Shown: positions 43,352 through 52,113 of the stretch, piece after piece
Layout of the letters: the number at the start of each line of letters is the position of its first letter
Position numbering within the stretch: position 1 is the stretch's first letter
Translations under genes and position numbers: made by a program
Assembly: GCF_004349195.1 (NCBI RefSeq)
Contig: NZ_SMLG01000003.1
Coordinates: 186,001 to 250,000, forward strand
Source of the DNA: Flavobacterium rhamnosiphilum
Lineage (GTDB): Bacteria; Bacteroidota; Bacteroidia; Flavobacteriales; Flavobacteriaceae
Length of the DNA stretch: 64,000 nt
Direction of reading: 5' to 3'
The notes under the pieces: generated by a model
The model's input: the letters and a program-made list of their open reading frames with translations, nothing else
What the model was told of the DNA's origin: nothing
Database searches by the model: none

Positions 43352-44932
43352 ATGAGAACATTATGCTCCCCAATACTAATTATAGTTTTTACACTATTGC
43401 TCACCACCGTTTCCTGTAAAAAGAAAAATAACACCAATTCCATTAAGCAGCAAACGAGTTTAAATACCGTTGAAATTGCTTTTGACAGTACCCAGATTAA
43501 CACTTTCTTTGAAAAATATCCAAAACTGAAAAGTTATCAAGGTGATGTAGAACAATTATACCGCAAACATCAATTTCATTACATCTGGTTTGACAAGGAT
43601 GGACTCAATGAATTTGCGGGTGTATTGTACAACAAAGTGAATAATTTGAGTCAGGAAGGAATTGAAACCGTGATTCCGTACAAGGAAAAATTAGATGACA
43701 TTTATGATAATCCCGAAGACAATCAAAAAGCAACTATTGACACTGAATTACTAAGCTCCGCGTTATACTTCTTTTATGCGGATAAAGTATATGATGGCAT
43801 CGATACTCAAAAATCAAAAGATTTAGGGTGGTTTTTGCCTCGAAAAAGACAATCGTATGTCAATTATTTAGATTCGTTGTTAATCAACCCATCGTTAATC
43901 AACAAAGAAGAAAAAGGTGTATTAAAGCAATATTACCTGCTTAAAGATGTCTTGCAGGAATACCGTAAAATAGAAAAAAAGGGCGGATGGAAAACCATCG
44001 CTATTGACACAACGGTCAAATGGTATAAACCCGGAGACAGTGCCGCTACAATTGCACAAATCAGAACCCGTCTATTGATTACAGGTGATCTTTCCAAGGA
44101 TTCCAAAAGCGCCGTGTATGATGCCGAATTAGCGAAAGGAATTTTGAAATTTAAAAAGAGAAGCGGCAATACCCTCAACAAAACGATTCTGCCGGAACAC
44201 ATCAACTACATGAATGTGTCCGTTGCGGATCGCATCAAAACCATTATGGTCAACATGGAACGTTGCCGATGGATTTCGAATGATATTACCAAATCCAAGG
44301 AATTGATTGTGGTCAATATTCCGGCGTATGAATTACTATTTCTTAGAGACGGAAAACCGGAATTACGCTCCAAGGTTGTTGTGGGGAAAGCCATGCACAA
44401 AACGGTCATTTTTAGTGCGCCAATGAAGTTCATCGTGTTCAGACCGTATTGGAATGTGCCCACCAGTATTTTAAAGAAAGAGATTCTTCCAGCAATTGAA
44501 AAGAATCCAAATTACTTGGCCGAGCATGACATGGAATGGAAAGATGATTATGTAAGGCAAAGACCCGGCCCTGAAAATTCATTGGGATTAGTGAAGTTTT
44601 TATTCCCCAATTCGAATGCGATTTATTTGCATGATACGCCATCCAAAAGTTTATTCGGTCAAGAAGACCGCGCTTTTAGCCACGGATGCATCCGTGTGGC
44701 CAAACCAAAAGAACTTGCTGCCATGATTATGAAGAACGATAAAAAATGGAATCCTGAAAAAATAGCAACCGCGATGAACAGCGGAGAGGAATATTGGTAC
44801 ACGCTTAAAAACAAAATTCCGGTGTACATTGGTTATTTTACCGCCTGGGTAGATGCGGACGGCGTGATTCATTTCTATCAAGATGTCTATAAAAGAGACG
44901 AAGCATTAGCAACCTTACTGTTTGACAAATAA
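43352..44932 (+). CDS. L,D-transpeptidase lipoprotein (YcbB type)
   Basis: 526 aa. The N-terminus MRTLCSPILIIVFTLLLTTVSC is a lipoprotein signal. The catalytic YkuD core has IYLHDTPSKSLFG and FSHGCIRVAKPKELA, with the IAQIRTRLLITGDL peptidoglycan-binding-like region upstream. It resembles the 40990 gene along its length but is lipid-anchored rather than helix-anchored, so the pair probably divides labour between inner and outer membrane faces of the wall. Ends at a bidirectional terminator. Confidence 0.92.
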   Translation: MRTLCSPILIIVFTLLLTTVSCKKKNNTNSIKQQTSLNTVEIAFDSTQINTFFEKYPKLKSYQGDVEQLYRKHQFHYIWFDKDGLNEFAGVLYNKVNNLSQEGIETVIPYKEKLDDIYDNPEDNQKATIDTELLSSALYFFYADKVYDGIDTQKSKDLGWFLPRKRQSYVNYLDSLLINPSLINKEEKGVLKQYYLLKDVLQEYRKIEKKGGWKTIAIDTTVKWYKPGDSAATIAQIRTRLLITGDLSKDSKSAVYDAELAKGILKFKKRSGNTLNKTILPEHINYMNVSVADRIKTIMVNMERCRWISNDITKSKELIVVNIPAYELLFLRDGKPELRSKVVVGKAMHKTVIFSAPMKFIVFRPYWNVPTSILKKEILPAIEKNPNYLAEHDMEWKDDYVRQRPGPENSLGLVKFLFPNSNAIYLHDTPSKSLFGQEDRAFSHGCIRVAKPKELAAMIMKNDKKWNPEKIATAMNSGEEYWYTLKNKIPVYIGYFTAWVDADGVIHFYQDVYKRDEALATLLFDK

Positions 44933-44963
44933 AAGACAACCTCTTTCTCCAGAGAATAACTAA

Positions 44964-45005
44964 CAAAAAAATGACACTGTCTTGTTTAGACAGTGTCATT
45001 TTTTT
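44964..45005. terminator. Bidirectional terminator, L,D-transpeptidase / HPF
   Basis: AAAAATGACACTGTCT, short loop, AGACAGTGTCATTTTT. Confidence 0.92.
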
Positions 45006-45025
45006 GTTTGCCAAAAGGCAACTAT

Positions 45026-45340
45026 TTAATACGCTTTCTGTTTTTCGAAAGCGGTGTCCAACACTTTTTTAATTTTGTCCAAGGCACCGTGAAATGCTTT
45101 CTCTGTAGTATCGGCATGATTGGTAACCGCAACGGGTTGCATATTTACCGGTCGGGCTTCGATTAGGCATCGTTTGTCGTTGACTCCGGATTTATCACTG
45201 TTTTCGTCACCAAGATGCACTTCTAAACGAGTTACTTTATCTTCAAAACGCGCCAAAGCTGTTCCTATTTCCTCCGCTATATACGCTTTCAAACGTGCGT
45301 TTCCTTCTACATTGTTGTCTGTGTTGATCTGTACTGTCAT
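45026..45340 (-). CDS. HPF/RaiA ribosome-associated protein
   Basis: 104 aa. Short HPF-type protein: VQINTDNNVEGNARLKAYIAEEI start, then VTRLEVHLGDENSDKSGVNDKRCLIEARP and VTNHADTTEKAFHGALDKI, the pattern of ribosome hibernation factors (HPF/RaiA). No C-terminal dimerisation domain, so it is the short form. A TAAATTTG -7 box lies at 45374-45367 on the minus strand. Confidence 0.85.
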   Translation of the reverse strand: MTVQINTDNNVEGNARLKAYIAEEIGTALARFEDKVTRLEVHLGDENSDKSGVNDKRCLIEARPVNMQPVAVTNHADTTEKAFHGALDKIKKVLDTAFEKQKAY

Positions 45341-45366
45341 GTTTTTATTTATTTAATGTTGTCTTT

Positions 45367-45374
45367 CAAATTTA
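45367..45374 (-). promoter_or_regulatory. -7 box upstream of HPF
   Basis: TAAATTTG on the minus strand, 27 nt before the ATG. Confidence 0.45.
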
Positions 45375-45449
45375 CCGATTGTAGTACGAAAAAACGAGCC
45401 AATTAATAAAACATTGTGAGAAAAAAGTGGATTTAAGGTAGGGATTGGA

Positions 45450-45719
45450 TTAACCATTTTCTAAATAATCATAAATAAAATCATTCTCAGTTTCAAATTC
45501 AGAATCTAATTTCATTACAAACCGAGAAGTTAGTTTTTCTATCCAATTTTCAATTTCTTTTTTTGAATTTAGATTATCCAAAAAAAGCAATTGTGAATTT
45601 TCTTCAGAAAAATCATCATCAAAGTACATAATAATGTCTGCTTTAAAAGTATCTGCAAAATTCTCTTCTGTTTGATTGAGAAGTTGCTCTAAGTATTCGA
45701 TTTTTTCAAGTAAAGTCAT
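45450..45719 (-). CDS. 89-aa acidic hypothetical protein
   Basis: 89 aa, acidic (many Glu/Asp), with no signal peptide. Predicted helical N-terminus (MTLLEKIEYLEQLLNQTEEN) and the segment MYFDDDFSEENSQLLFLDNL. No family recognised. It lies between the HPF gene and the restriction endonuclease on the same strand and could be a host gene or an accessory of the restriction-modification locus; nothing decides it. Confidence 0.5.
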   Translation of the reverse strand: MTLLEKIEYLEQLLNQTEENFADTFKADIIMYFDDDFSEENSQLLFLDNLNSKKEIENWIEKLTSRFVMKLDSEFETENDFIYDYLENG

Positions 45720-45823
45720 TTATATAAATTTTTAAACCGCCTAAATTTCATTAGTAAATGAAGTTTTTTAAATAAATACAAAAACAGACAGACCATAGTC
45801 CAAACTAGATTACATAATTAACA

Positions 45824-46795
45824 TTAACCAATAAATAATTGATTTGAGAAAAGAGAATGTGGAGCTGAAACTAAATTAATATCGAATTTTAATGACGGCT
45901 CAATTCGAGAACTTGCATTATGAATCCTAAAAGAAATTTGCCATCCTTCATTTAAAGTTACTAAAAGTGTTGTTTGAGAATTATCCTGATAAACGACTTC
46001 AATCAATCGATTGGGTAATTTTAACTTTTGAATTTTTGCTTTTGGCTTGATATTTTCAAAAGGCAAATTCAATGTGCCGTGTAAATTATAAGCTTGTATT
46101 TCAACTTTATTTTTCCCTTTAATGACTTTATAAAAATCTTGATTACCAATTAAATACTTAACCAACCTTTCTGCTACGATTCCAGGATTTTGTTTATCTA
46201 ACCTCAACAATTCAGCCCTAAAAGCATCCAAAACCGGCACATAAACTGATGTATGATAATCTCCTAAAGTTTCCCACTTCTGTGTTGCTTTGCTTGCTGT
46301 TCTTAATTTTGCCAAATTACTAAAAACAGGATTAATTTCTTCAAAATAATCAACGGAACAAGGGAATCCTAACCATTTTTGGCCGAAATCAATATCATTT
46401 GACAAACGCGAGTGTTTAACTGCTCTATGATTATTTTTTGCTGAAATTCCTATCTCCCATTTTTGTAATGACCTAATTGCTAACACATCACGAACATCTC
46501 CTGTTTGACCTGCTTTATCTGCAACAATTTCGAGTTGCAAAATATCATTTTCGTTAATTCCATTTGCCAACCGTGGCTCTATATCAAGCAGGAAATTAAC
46601 AGCAAAACTTGCAACTAATTTATAATGACTTTGTTCTTTTTCATCAAAACTCACAAAACATTTAAGAGCCGTTTTAAATGGTTCATTTTCGATAACCGTA
46701 ACAGAAGTTACAACTTTTAAACGTTCTAAAAATTCATTTAACAAAGCGTATTCAAAGGCTTTACCATTGATTGTTTGAGTTGATATTTTTACCAT
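45824..46795 (-). CDS. HaeIII-family type II restriction endonuclease
   Basis: 323 aa. The central segment GDVRDVLAIR, IGISAKNNH, AVKHSRLSNDIDFGQKWLG is the pattern I associate with HaeIII-family enzymes (GGCC); the paired acid and Lys in ISAKNN fit a PD-(D/E)XK-like core. Its partner methyltransferase is a clear M.HaeIII relative, which supports the call. The start overlaps the methyltransferase stop by 1 bp (TAATG). GGCC specificity is inference. Confidence 0.8.
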   Translation of the reverse strand: MVKISTQTINGKAFEYALLNEFLERLKVVTSVTVIENEPFKTALKCFVSFDEKEQSHYKLVASFAVNFLLDIEPRLANGINENDILQLEIVADKAGQTGDVRDVLAIRSLQKWEIGISAKNNHRAVKHSRLSNDIDFGQKWLGFPCSVDYFEEINPVFSNLAKLRTASKATQKWETLGDYHTSVYVPVLDAFRAELLRLDKQNPGIVAERLVKYLIGNQDFYKVIKGKNKVEIQAYNLHGTLNLPFENIKPKAKIQKLKLPNRLIEVVYQDNSQTTLLVTLNEGWQISFRIHNASSRIEPSLKFDINLVSAPHSLFSNQLFIG

Positions 46796-47886
46796 TATAT
46801 AGATATGCTTTTAATTATTTCGTTCATTTTTTCAAGCACAATATTTCCATTCACCTCAGCTACAATACTTTTTGGAGTAACTTTTTTTACAACTTTTAAT
46901 TCTTCCAAATCAGAATATATTTTTTGAGCTAAAACCTTCCCCATTCTCACAGGAACTGCATTCCCAATCATTTTGTAACCAGCTACAACACTATTATACT
47001 CAAAAGAAAAAGTATCAGGAAAAGTTTGAATTCTTGCACATTCACGAACGCTTAATCTTCGGTATAAATGTTCCTTTCCTTTTACAAATTCCCGAATATT
47101 TTGTTCAATAAAATTCATCTTTGGTGCTTGCGGATGAATTGGTGCATGTCTTCCACCAGCTTGAATCGTAAAAGAAACTTCATCCCAAGAACGAACTCTA
47201 TTTCTTGACATAAACATAGAAGAAAAACCTCCAATCATGTATTCGTGGTTTAATACTTTGCAATCACTTCCGTTAGTATAGTTCCCTACTTTAGCAGCTA
47301 ATGCCGTATCTTTTAAATCCCCAATAGCTTTTTCAAGTGTGATTTTGCTTTCAAGTGTAGTTGGTCTTGGAAAAGTAAATTTTATCTCTAAATCCTTTCT
47401 ATAACCGATAAAGAAAACACGTTTCCTATCTTGCGGAACACCATAATCAGAAACATTCAACAATTGGAATGTCAGATCGTAACCAATATCGGTAAACATC
47501 TGTTTTATGTTTGCCAAAGCATCTTTATGTGCTGGCAATAACATTCCAGATACATTTTCAGCTAAGAAAAACTTTGGTTTTTTATCTGCCAAAATTCTCA
47601 TAAACTCATAAAAAAGCTGACCTCTTTTATCTGCAATTCCTCGTTTTGAACCAGCTTCCGACCAACTTTGACAAGGTGGACCGCCAATTATTCCATCACA
47701 ATCAGGAACTTCGTTTGAAGGAATATCAACAATACTTCTTCTATCTAAAATCGTGTTTTTATGATTTTTTTCATATGTTGCCCAAATTTCTTTGTCGTAT
47801 TCATTTGCCCAAACAACATCAAATCCAGCTTTTTCAAAACCAAGATCTAGACCTCCAGCACCTGCAAAAAATGAAACTATTTTCAT
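46795..47886 (-). CDS. C5-cytosine DNA methyltransferase, M.HaeIII-like
   Basis: 363 aa. C5-MTase motifs in order: I (FFAGAGGLDLGFEKAGF), IV (GIIGGPPCQSWSEAGS with the catalytic Cys), VI (FFLAENVSGM), VIII (YGVPQDRKRVFFIGYRKD), the target recognition region MFMSRNRVRSWDEVSFTIQAGGRH (split), IX (RRLSVRECARIQTFPDTF) and X (GYKMIGNAVPV). Similarity to M.HaeIII is visible in the recognition region (SRNRVR-W-E-FT-QA-GR, HPQAP), so GGCC is the probable target. Middle gene of a controller-methylase-nuclease operon. Confidence 0.92.
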   Translation of the reverse strand: MKIVSFFAGAGGLDLGFEKAGFDVVWANEYDKEIWATYEKNHKNTILDRRSIVDIPSNEVPDCDGIIGGPPCQSWSEAGSKRGIADKRGQLFYEFMRILADKKPKFFLAENVSGMLLPAHKDALANIKQMFTDIGYDLTFQLLNVSDYGVPQDRKRVFFIGYRKDLEIKFTFPRPTTLESKITLEKAIGDLKDTALAAKVGNYTNGSDCKVLNHEYMIGGFSSMFMSRNRVRSWDEVSFTIQAGGRHAPIHPQAPKMNFIEQNIREFVKGKEHLYRRLSVRECARIQTFPDTFSFEYNSVVAGYKMIGNAVPVRMGKVLAQKIYSDLEELKVVKKVTPKSIVAEVNGNIVLEKMNEIIKSISI

Positions 47887-47891
47887 ATATA

Positions 47892-48113
47892 TTATTTCTT
47901 AAAACTATTATCACTAAAGAAGCTTGTAAAATCAGTATCGAGTGCGAGTATGATTTTTTCAATTATTATTATTGAAACATTTCTTTTTCCTTTTTCTATA
48001 TCTGAAATATAATTCCTGTCAACATTCGAAATATTAGCTAGTTGCTCAATAGAGAAGCCTTTTTGCTCTCTTAATTCTTTTACTTTTTGACCAAATTTTT
48101 CTTTAATCTCCAT
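47892..48113 (-). CDS. XRE-type controller (C) protein of the R-M system
   Basis: 73 aa from the ATG at 48113 (MEIKEKFGQKVKELREQKGFS); a longer frame from 48167 would translate the operator repeats and is unlikely. Helix-turn-helix: LREQKGFSIEQLANISNVDRNYISDIEKGKRNVS, the usual C-protein HTH. It stands 5 bp upstream of the methyltransferase and should control expression timing of the nuclease. A tandem operator-like repeat lies directly upstream (48136-48163). Confidence 0.88.
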   Translation of the reverse strand: MEIKEKFGQKVKELREQKGFSIEQLANISNVDRNYISDIEKGKRNVSIIIIEKIILALDTDFTSFFSDNSFKK

Positions 48114-48135
48114 ATTTGATAAAATTAGTTTTACG

Positions 48136-48163
48136 CCTACAATTGACCCGCCTACAATTGACC
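48136..48163 (-). promoter_or_regulatory. C-box-like tandem operator of the R-M system
   Basis: Two exact copies of CCTACAATTGACC (plus-strand reading) separated by 2 bp, 15-bp period, each centred on the palindrome CAATTG. They stand 22 bp upstream of the controller start. Tandem boxes of this kind are the known binding sites of restriction-modification controller proteins. Confidence 0.75.
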
Positions 48164-48260
48164 TCATTAATTTTTAGTTTTCAACTTGATTTTTTTACTC
48201 CAAAAAACGCCGTTAGGTGTTTGATATTGGTAGCAACCAAAAACCCACCACCAAGAACAA

Positions 48261-48295
48261 GTCCCGTAGGGACGAAACCTATAATCCCTACGGGA
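48261..48295. repeat. REPIN-like inverted pair
   Basis: GTCCCGTAGGGAC (48261-48273) and TCCCTACGGGA (48285-48295), each palindromic in its core and inverted to one another, 11 bp apart, with GAAACCTATAA between. Confidence 0.7.
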
Positions 48296-48389
48296 TATTA
48301 TTGTGTGTATGAAAAAAATTTTACCACTATTAAATCCCATACGAGATAAAAATGTTCCCGAATTGAATTGGGTTTTCGATTTATTCCAC

Positions 48390-48422
48390 AAAAAAACGCT
48401 ACTCTTTCGAATAGCGTTTTTT
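48390..48422. terminator. Terminator, family copy 1 (CGCTAcTCTTTCGAATAGCG)
   Basis: AAAAAACGCTA, c-TCTTTCGA loop, TAGCGTTTTTT. The same hairpin recurs at 50893-50938 and 52060-52090, and decayed at 50799-50828. Confidence 0.85.
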
Positions 48423-48513
48423 GAATTTGTTATTGGTATCTGTTATGATGTGATTGCTTTGCCGCGTACCTCGCAACTCCTCGCAATGACAATCGTCTGA
48501 GGAATCGAATGTC

Positions 48514-48596
48514 CTAGCCCTGATGGGAACGGCATCCTTTTCCTTCCGCCTCTTTCGGCGGAGGAAAAGATACAGTGTACAGCAGGAAAAAGCTCC
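48514..48596 (+). repeat. Structured dispersed repeat, copy 3
   Basis: Same ends as at 6081-6159, but the core stem is CC-TTCCGCC / GGCGGAGG instead of A/T runs, which shows that pairing rather than sequence is conserved in the core. Confidence 0.8.
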
Positions 48597-48619
48597 TAAA
48601 ATAAATCCTGTTAGTCAAA

Positions 48620-50728
48620 CTATGGCAATAACACCACTCCCATGTTGAATAAGGTAAAGGCCTGAATATCGACATTTTCCTGAATGGTTGCCGCCACTGA
48701 TTTTCCGGCGCCATGTCCTGCATTGATGTCAATACGGATCAGCGTTGGATTTGTTCCGGTTTGTTTCTCCTGTAATTCGGCAGCAAATTTAAAACTGTGC
48801 GCCGGCACTACTCTGTCATCGTGATCGCCCGTAGTGACCATGGTTGCCGGATATTGAATCCCTTTTTTTATGTTGTGCACCGGAGAATACCCTTTGATGT
48901 AGCTGAACATTTCCTTGCTGTCCTGTGCCGTTCCGTAATCATACGCCCAACCTGCTCCTGAGGTAAAAGTATGGTAGCGCAACATGTCCATCACGCCCAC
49001 TGCCGGCAAAGCGACTTTCATCAACTCCGGACGTTGCGTCATGGTAGCGCCCACAAGCAATCCTCCATTTGACCCACCGCGAATGGCAAGATATTGTGAC
49101 GAAGTGTATTTTTGAGCAATCAGGTATTCTGCCGCAGCGATGAAATCATCAAATACATTTTGTTTTTGCATTTTGGTTCCCGCATCGTGCCATTTTTTCC
49201 CGTATTCGCCACCACCACGTAAATTTGGCACGGCATAAACGCCTCCATTTTCCATCCAAACGGCATTGGCAATGCTGAAACTTGGTGTCAAACTCACGTT
49301 AAATCCTCCATAACCATACAGCATCGTTGGATTTGTTCCGTCGAGTTTCAATCCTTTTTTGTGGGTAATAATCATTGGGATTTTGGTTCCGTCTTTGGAC
49401 GTATAAAACACTTGTTTGGACTCGTATTGCTCGCTGTCGAAATCTACTTTTGGTTTTTGATATACCGCCGAAGTTCCGGTTTGTGGTTCGAATGAAAAAG
49501 TAGAACCCGGAGTAATGTAATTCGTGAAGGAATAATACAAGGTTTTCTCTTTTTTCTTCCCGCCAAAACCACCGGCAGTTCCTACGCCCGGCAATTTAAT
49601 TTCACGCACCAGTTTCCCCGAATAATCGTATTGTTTCACCACCGAAACAGCATCTTTCATATAATTAGCAAAGAAATACCCGCCACCTGTAGATGGAGAC
49701 AACACATTCTCAGTCTCTGCAATAAAGTCTTTCCAGTTTTCCGGTTTCGGGTTGTTGACATCTACGGTAACGATGCGTTTGTTGGGCGCATTCAAATCAG
49801 TTTCTATGAATAATTTTCCGCCTTCGTTTTCAATGATGTTGTTGTCGCTCTTGAAATTATCCACAATAGTCACAATAGGACTGTTCGGTTTTGTCAAATC
49901 TTTGATGTACAATTCGTTTCCGTAGGTAGAATTAGAAGCTGTAATAACCAAATAACGGTCATCTTCGGTCACGCCTCCGCCTACATAACGGCGTTTTTGG
50001 TCGGCGCCAAAAATCACTTTATCGTCTTTTTGTGCGGTCCCTAACTTGTGGAAATACAGTTTATGTTGGTCAGTTTTTGCCGATAATTCGCTTCCTTTTG
50101 GTTTGTCATAACTGGAATAGTAGAATCCTTCGTTTCCTCTCCAAGACACACCGCTGAATTTCACATCGACAATGGTATCTTCAATTATTTTTTGGGTAAT
50201 GGCATCCATGATAATGACTTTTCTCCAGTCGCTTCCGCCTTCTGAAATGGCATAGGCTACTTTAGAACCGTCTTTGGAGAAATCCAATCCGCCAAGCGAA
50301 GTGGTTCCGTCTTTAGAAAACGTATTGGGATCCAAGAACACGGTTTCGGTTCCTTTGGCATCTTTTCTGTACAACACCGATTGGTTTTGTAAACCGTTAT
50401 TTTTATAGTAGTATGTGAAATTTCCTTCTTTGAAAGGCGCGCCTATTTTCTCATAATTCCACAGTTTTTCCATTCTCGTTTTTAACGCATCACGAAACGG
50501 AATTTGGGCTAAATAACCATATGTCACTTCGTTTTGGGCTTTTACCCAAGCACCGGTTTCCGCAGATTTGTCGTCTTCGAGCCAGCGGTACGGATCCGGA
50601 AGTTTGGTATCAAAATATACATCAACGGTTTCCCCTTTACTCGTAGTGGGATAGGTTACCGGTTTTTGGTTTTGGCCAAAAGTCGCCATTGCAGAAGATA
50701 CAGCCATTATTAAAAAAGTTTTTTTCAT
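48620..50728 (-). CDS. Prolyl oligopeptidase (S9A)
   Basis: 702 aa. A signal peptide ([19 protein letters not shown]) precedes a beta-propeller (about residues 80-430), then the S9 catalytic domain with the nucleophile in [12 protein letters not shown] (near residue 555), the Asp in [12 protein letters not shown] and the His in [10 protein letters not shown]. It cleaves after Pro in short peptides and is probably periplasmic. Monocistronic. Confidence 0.93.
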   Translation of the reverse strand: MKKTFLIMAVSSAMATFGQNQKPVTYPTTSKGETVDVYFDTKLPDPYRWLEDDKSAETGAWVKAQNEVTYGYLAQIPFRDALKTRMEKLWNYEKIGAPFKEGNFTYYYKNNGLQNQSVLYRKDAKGTETVFLDPNTFSKDGTTSLGGLDFSKDGSKVAYAISEGGSDWRKVIIMDAITQKIIEDTIVDVKFSGVSWRGNEGFYYSSYDKPKGSELSAKTDQHKLYFHKLGTAQKDDKVIFGADQKRRYVGGGVTEDDRYLVITASNSTYGNELYIKDLTKPNSPIVTIVDNFKSDNNIIENEGGKLFIETDLNAPNKRIVTVDVNNPKPENWKDFIAETENVLSPSTGGGYFFANYMKDAVSVVKQYDYSGKLVREIKLPGVGTAGGFGGKKKEKTLYYSFTNYITPGSTFSFEPQTGTSAVYQKPKVDFDSEQYESKQVFYTSKDGTKIPMIITHKKGLKLDGTNPTMLYGYGGFNVSLTPSFSIANAVWMENGGVYAVPNLRGGGEYGKKWHDAGTKMQKQNVFDDFIAAAEYLIAQKYTSSQYLAIRGGSNGGLLVGATMTQRPELMKVALPAVGVMDMLRYHTFTSGAGWAYDYGTAQDSKEMFSYIKGYSPVHNIKKGIQYPATMVTTGDHDDRVVPAHSFKFAAELQEKQTGTNPTLIRIDINAGHGAGKSVAATIQENVDIQAFTLFNMGVVLLP

Positions 50729-50798
50729 TAGATTCTGTTTTAGGTTGTTACAAAAATAGGAAAATAGTTACTGTTATAAATGAGGAAAAGTCTTAAAT

Positions 50799-50828
50799 AA
50801 AACTAAAATACGCTACTCTTACGAATAG
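50799..50828. repeat. Decayed copy of the TonB-receptor terminator
   Basis: 30 bp matching 52054-52083 (AAAACTAAAA, ACGCTACTCTT, CGAATAG) with two differences, but the right arm of the hairpin is lost. It lies between the prolyl oligopeptidase and the DUF1016 gene. Confidence 0.7.
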
Positions 50829-50892
50829 GATTTGGTTGCAATAAGAATACAACAAATAATTATATGTTGAAAAAAATTAAACATATAAGTCA

Positions 50893-50938
50893 TGTAAGTT
50901 AAAAACGCTACTCTTTCGAATAGCGTTTTTTACTTACA
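50893..50938. terminator. Terminator after DUF1016, family copy 2
   Basis: Extended stem: TGTAAGT outside the shared AAAACGCTA core, closing with TAGCGTTTT and ACTTACA. Confidence 0.85.
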
Positions 50939-50951
50939 GTTATGTGAATCC

Positions 50952-51968
50952 CTAATTATTTTCTTTTCCTATCTCAAAATTTTCCAACTCAATTTTCACA
51001 GCTTCCAGCAATTGTTGTTCTGTAGGCAGGTATAATTTATATTGACTGGCTACAATATTTTTTTCATTTTCAGGCAGCGTGAATTTTACGACACCGTCAT
51101 TTTTATTGGCACAAAGCAAAATACCAATAGTTGGATTTTCACGAGGAAGTTTTTCTACTCGATCGTAATAATTCACATACATCTGTAGTTGACCAATATC
51201 CTGATGTGTGAGTTTATCTGTCTTGATTTCGATAATGACGAAGCATTGCAATATTCGATTATAAAAAACTAAGTCTGTAAAAAATTCATCGCCATCAATG
51301 TGTATTCTTTTTTGTCTGGCGACAAATGAAAAACCATTCCCCAGTTCCAATAAAAAATCTTGTAAATGGGTAATTATGGCACTTTCTAAATCTCTTTCAT
51401 AATAAGCCGCTTCCCTTTTTAGTCCCAAAAATTCCAGATACATAGGGTCTTTTATAATCTCTTTAGCATCCGAAGGCAGTTTTTCATTTTTTGCTACAGC
51501 AAGTACGCTTTCTTTATCATTACTCATTAGGAGACGTTCGTATAAGCTACTGTTAATTTGACGTTCAAGTTGTCTTGATGTCCAATTATTTTTTACGCTT
51601 TCCGCAACATAAAACTCTCTTTTATATTGATTGTCAATTGCCAAAAGGAATTTATATTGTGTCCAACTCAATTGCGTCCGCAGTGCGGACGCAATTGGAA
51701 ACATTCGGTAAAACTGTCGGTATCTCTCTAATTGCCTCACTGAAAAACCACTTCCATATTCTGGTCGTAATTGTTTCGAAAGAAATTTAATTAAGTATGT
51801 TCCATAGTCTGCACGGTCCTTTCCGTCTTGTTCTTCCTCGAAGATACGTTGCCCAATATACCAATACATCAAAGTTCTTTCATTGTCTACCGCTCTAATA
51901 GCTTTGTCTTTGGAAGCTGCTATAATGGCTTTAATATCAGGAATTACAGATTGGTTTTGTAGCATCAT
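50952..51968 (-). CDS. DUF1016 (YhcG) family nuclease-like protein
   Basis: 338 aa. N-terminal helical domain with the family motif LMYWYIGQRIFEEEQDGKDRADYG and SVRQLERYRQFYRMFP. C-terminal PD-(D/E)XK-like core: FVARQKRIHIDGDEFFTDLVFYN, CFVIIEIKTDKLTHQDIGQLQMYVNYYD. The Asp and E-x-K residues of the fold are present. Family function is uncertain; members are often seen near type I R-M or defence genes. A perfect 14-bp-arm palindrome (51669-51697) lies within the coding frame (residues about 91-100). Flanked by terminator copies on both sides. Confidence 0.88.
   Translation of the reverse strand: MMLQNQSVIPDIKAIIAASKDKAIRAVDNERTLMYWYIGQRIFEEEQDGKDRADYGTYLIKFLSKQLRPEYGSGFSVRQLERYRQFYRMFPIASALRTQLSWTQYKFLLAIDNQYKREFYVAESVKNNWTSRQLERQINSSLYERLLMSNDKESVLAVAKNEKLPSDAKEIIKDPMYLEFLGLKREAAYYERDLESAIITHLQDFLLELGNGFSFVARQKRIHIDGDEFFTDLVFYNRILQCFVIIEIKTDKLTHQDIGQLQMYVNYYDRVEKLPRENPTIGILLCANKNDGVVKFTLPENEKNIVASQYKLYLPTEQQLLEAVKIELENFEIGKENN
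51669..51697. repeat. Perfect palindrome inside DUF1016 coding region
   Basis: CAATTGCGTCCGCA, central g, TGCGGACGCAATTG: a 29-bp palindrome translated in frame as part of the ASALRTQLS segment. Confidence 0.8.
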
Positions 51969-52059
51969 TATTTTGGGTTATAAAACTTATTCTATTCTAT
52001 ATACAATAATACGAAAAAAAGCACTGAAACAGTAATCAACACTTTTTGTCCTTAAAACT

Positions 52060-52090
52060 AAAAAACGCTACTCTTTCGAATAGCGTTTTT
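52060..52090. terminator. Terminator after the TonB receptor, family copy 3
   Basis: Same CGCTA...TAGCG hairpin with flanking A and T tracts, 23 bp beyond the receptor stop. Confidence 0.88.
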
Positions 52091-52113
52091 GTTTTTTTAC
52101 TCAAGCAAATGAA

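Larger units (their letters stand above)
48168..48619. other. 452-bp gene-free region rich in repeats
   Basis: Between the controller protein and the prolyl oligopeptidase. It holds an inverted pair of TCCCGTAGGGA/TCCCTACGGGA elements (48261-48295), a terminator (48390-48422), a CGCAATGACA-type tail (near 48480) and the third copy of the structured dispersed repeat (48514-48596). Open frames here are accidental. Confidence 0.7.

Noticed and set aside
48114..48167. Longer N-terminus for the controller protein
   Set aside because: It would translate the tandem operator repeats; C proteins start at the HTH domain.
48167..48391. 74-aa minus-strand frame
   Set aside because: It consists of the inverted-repeat region without family features.
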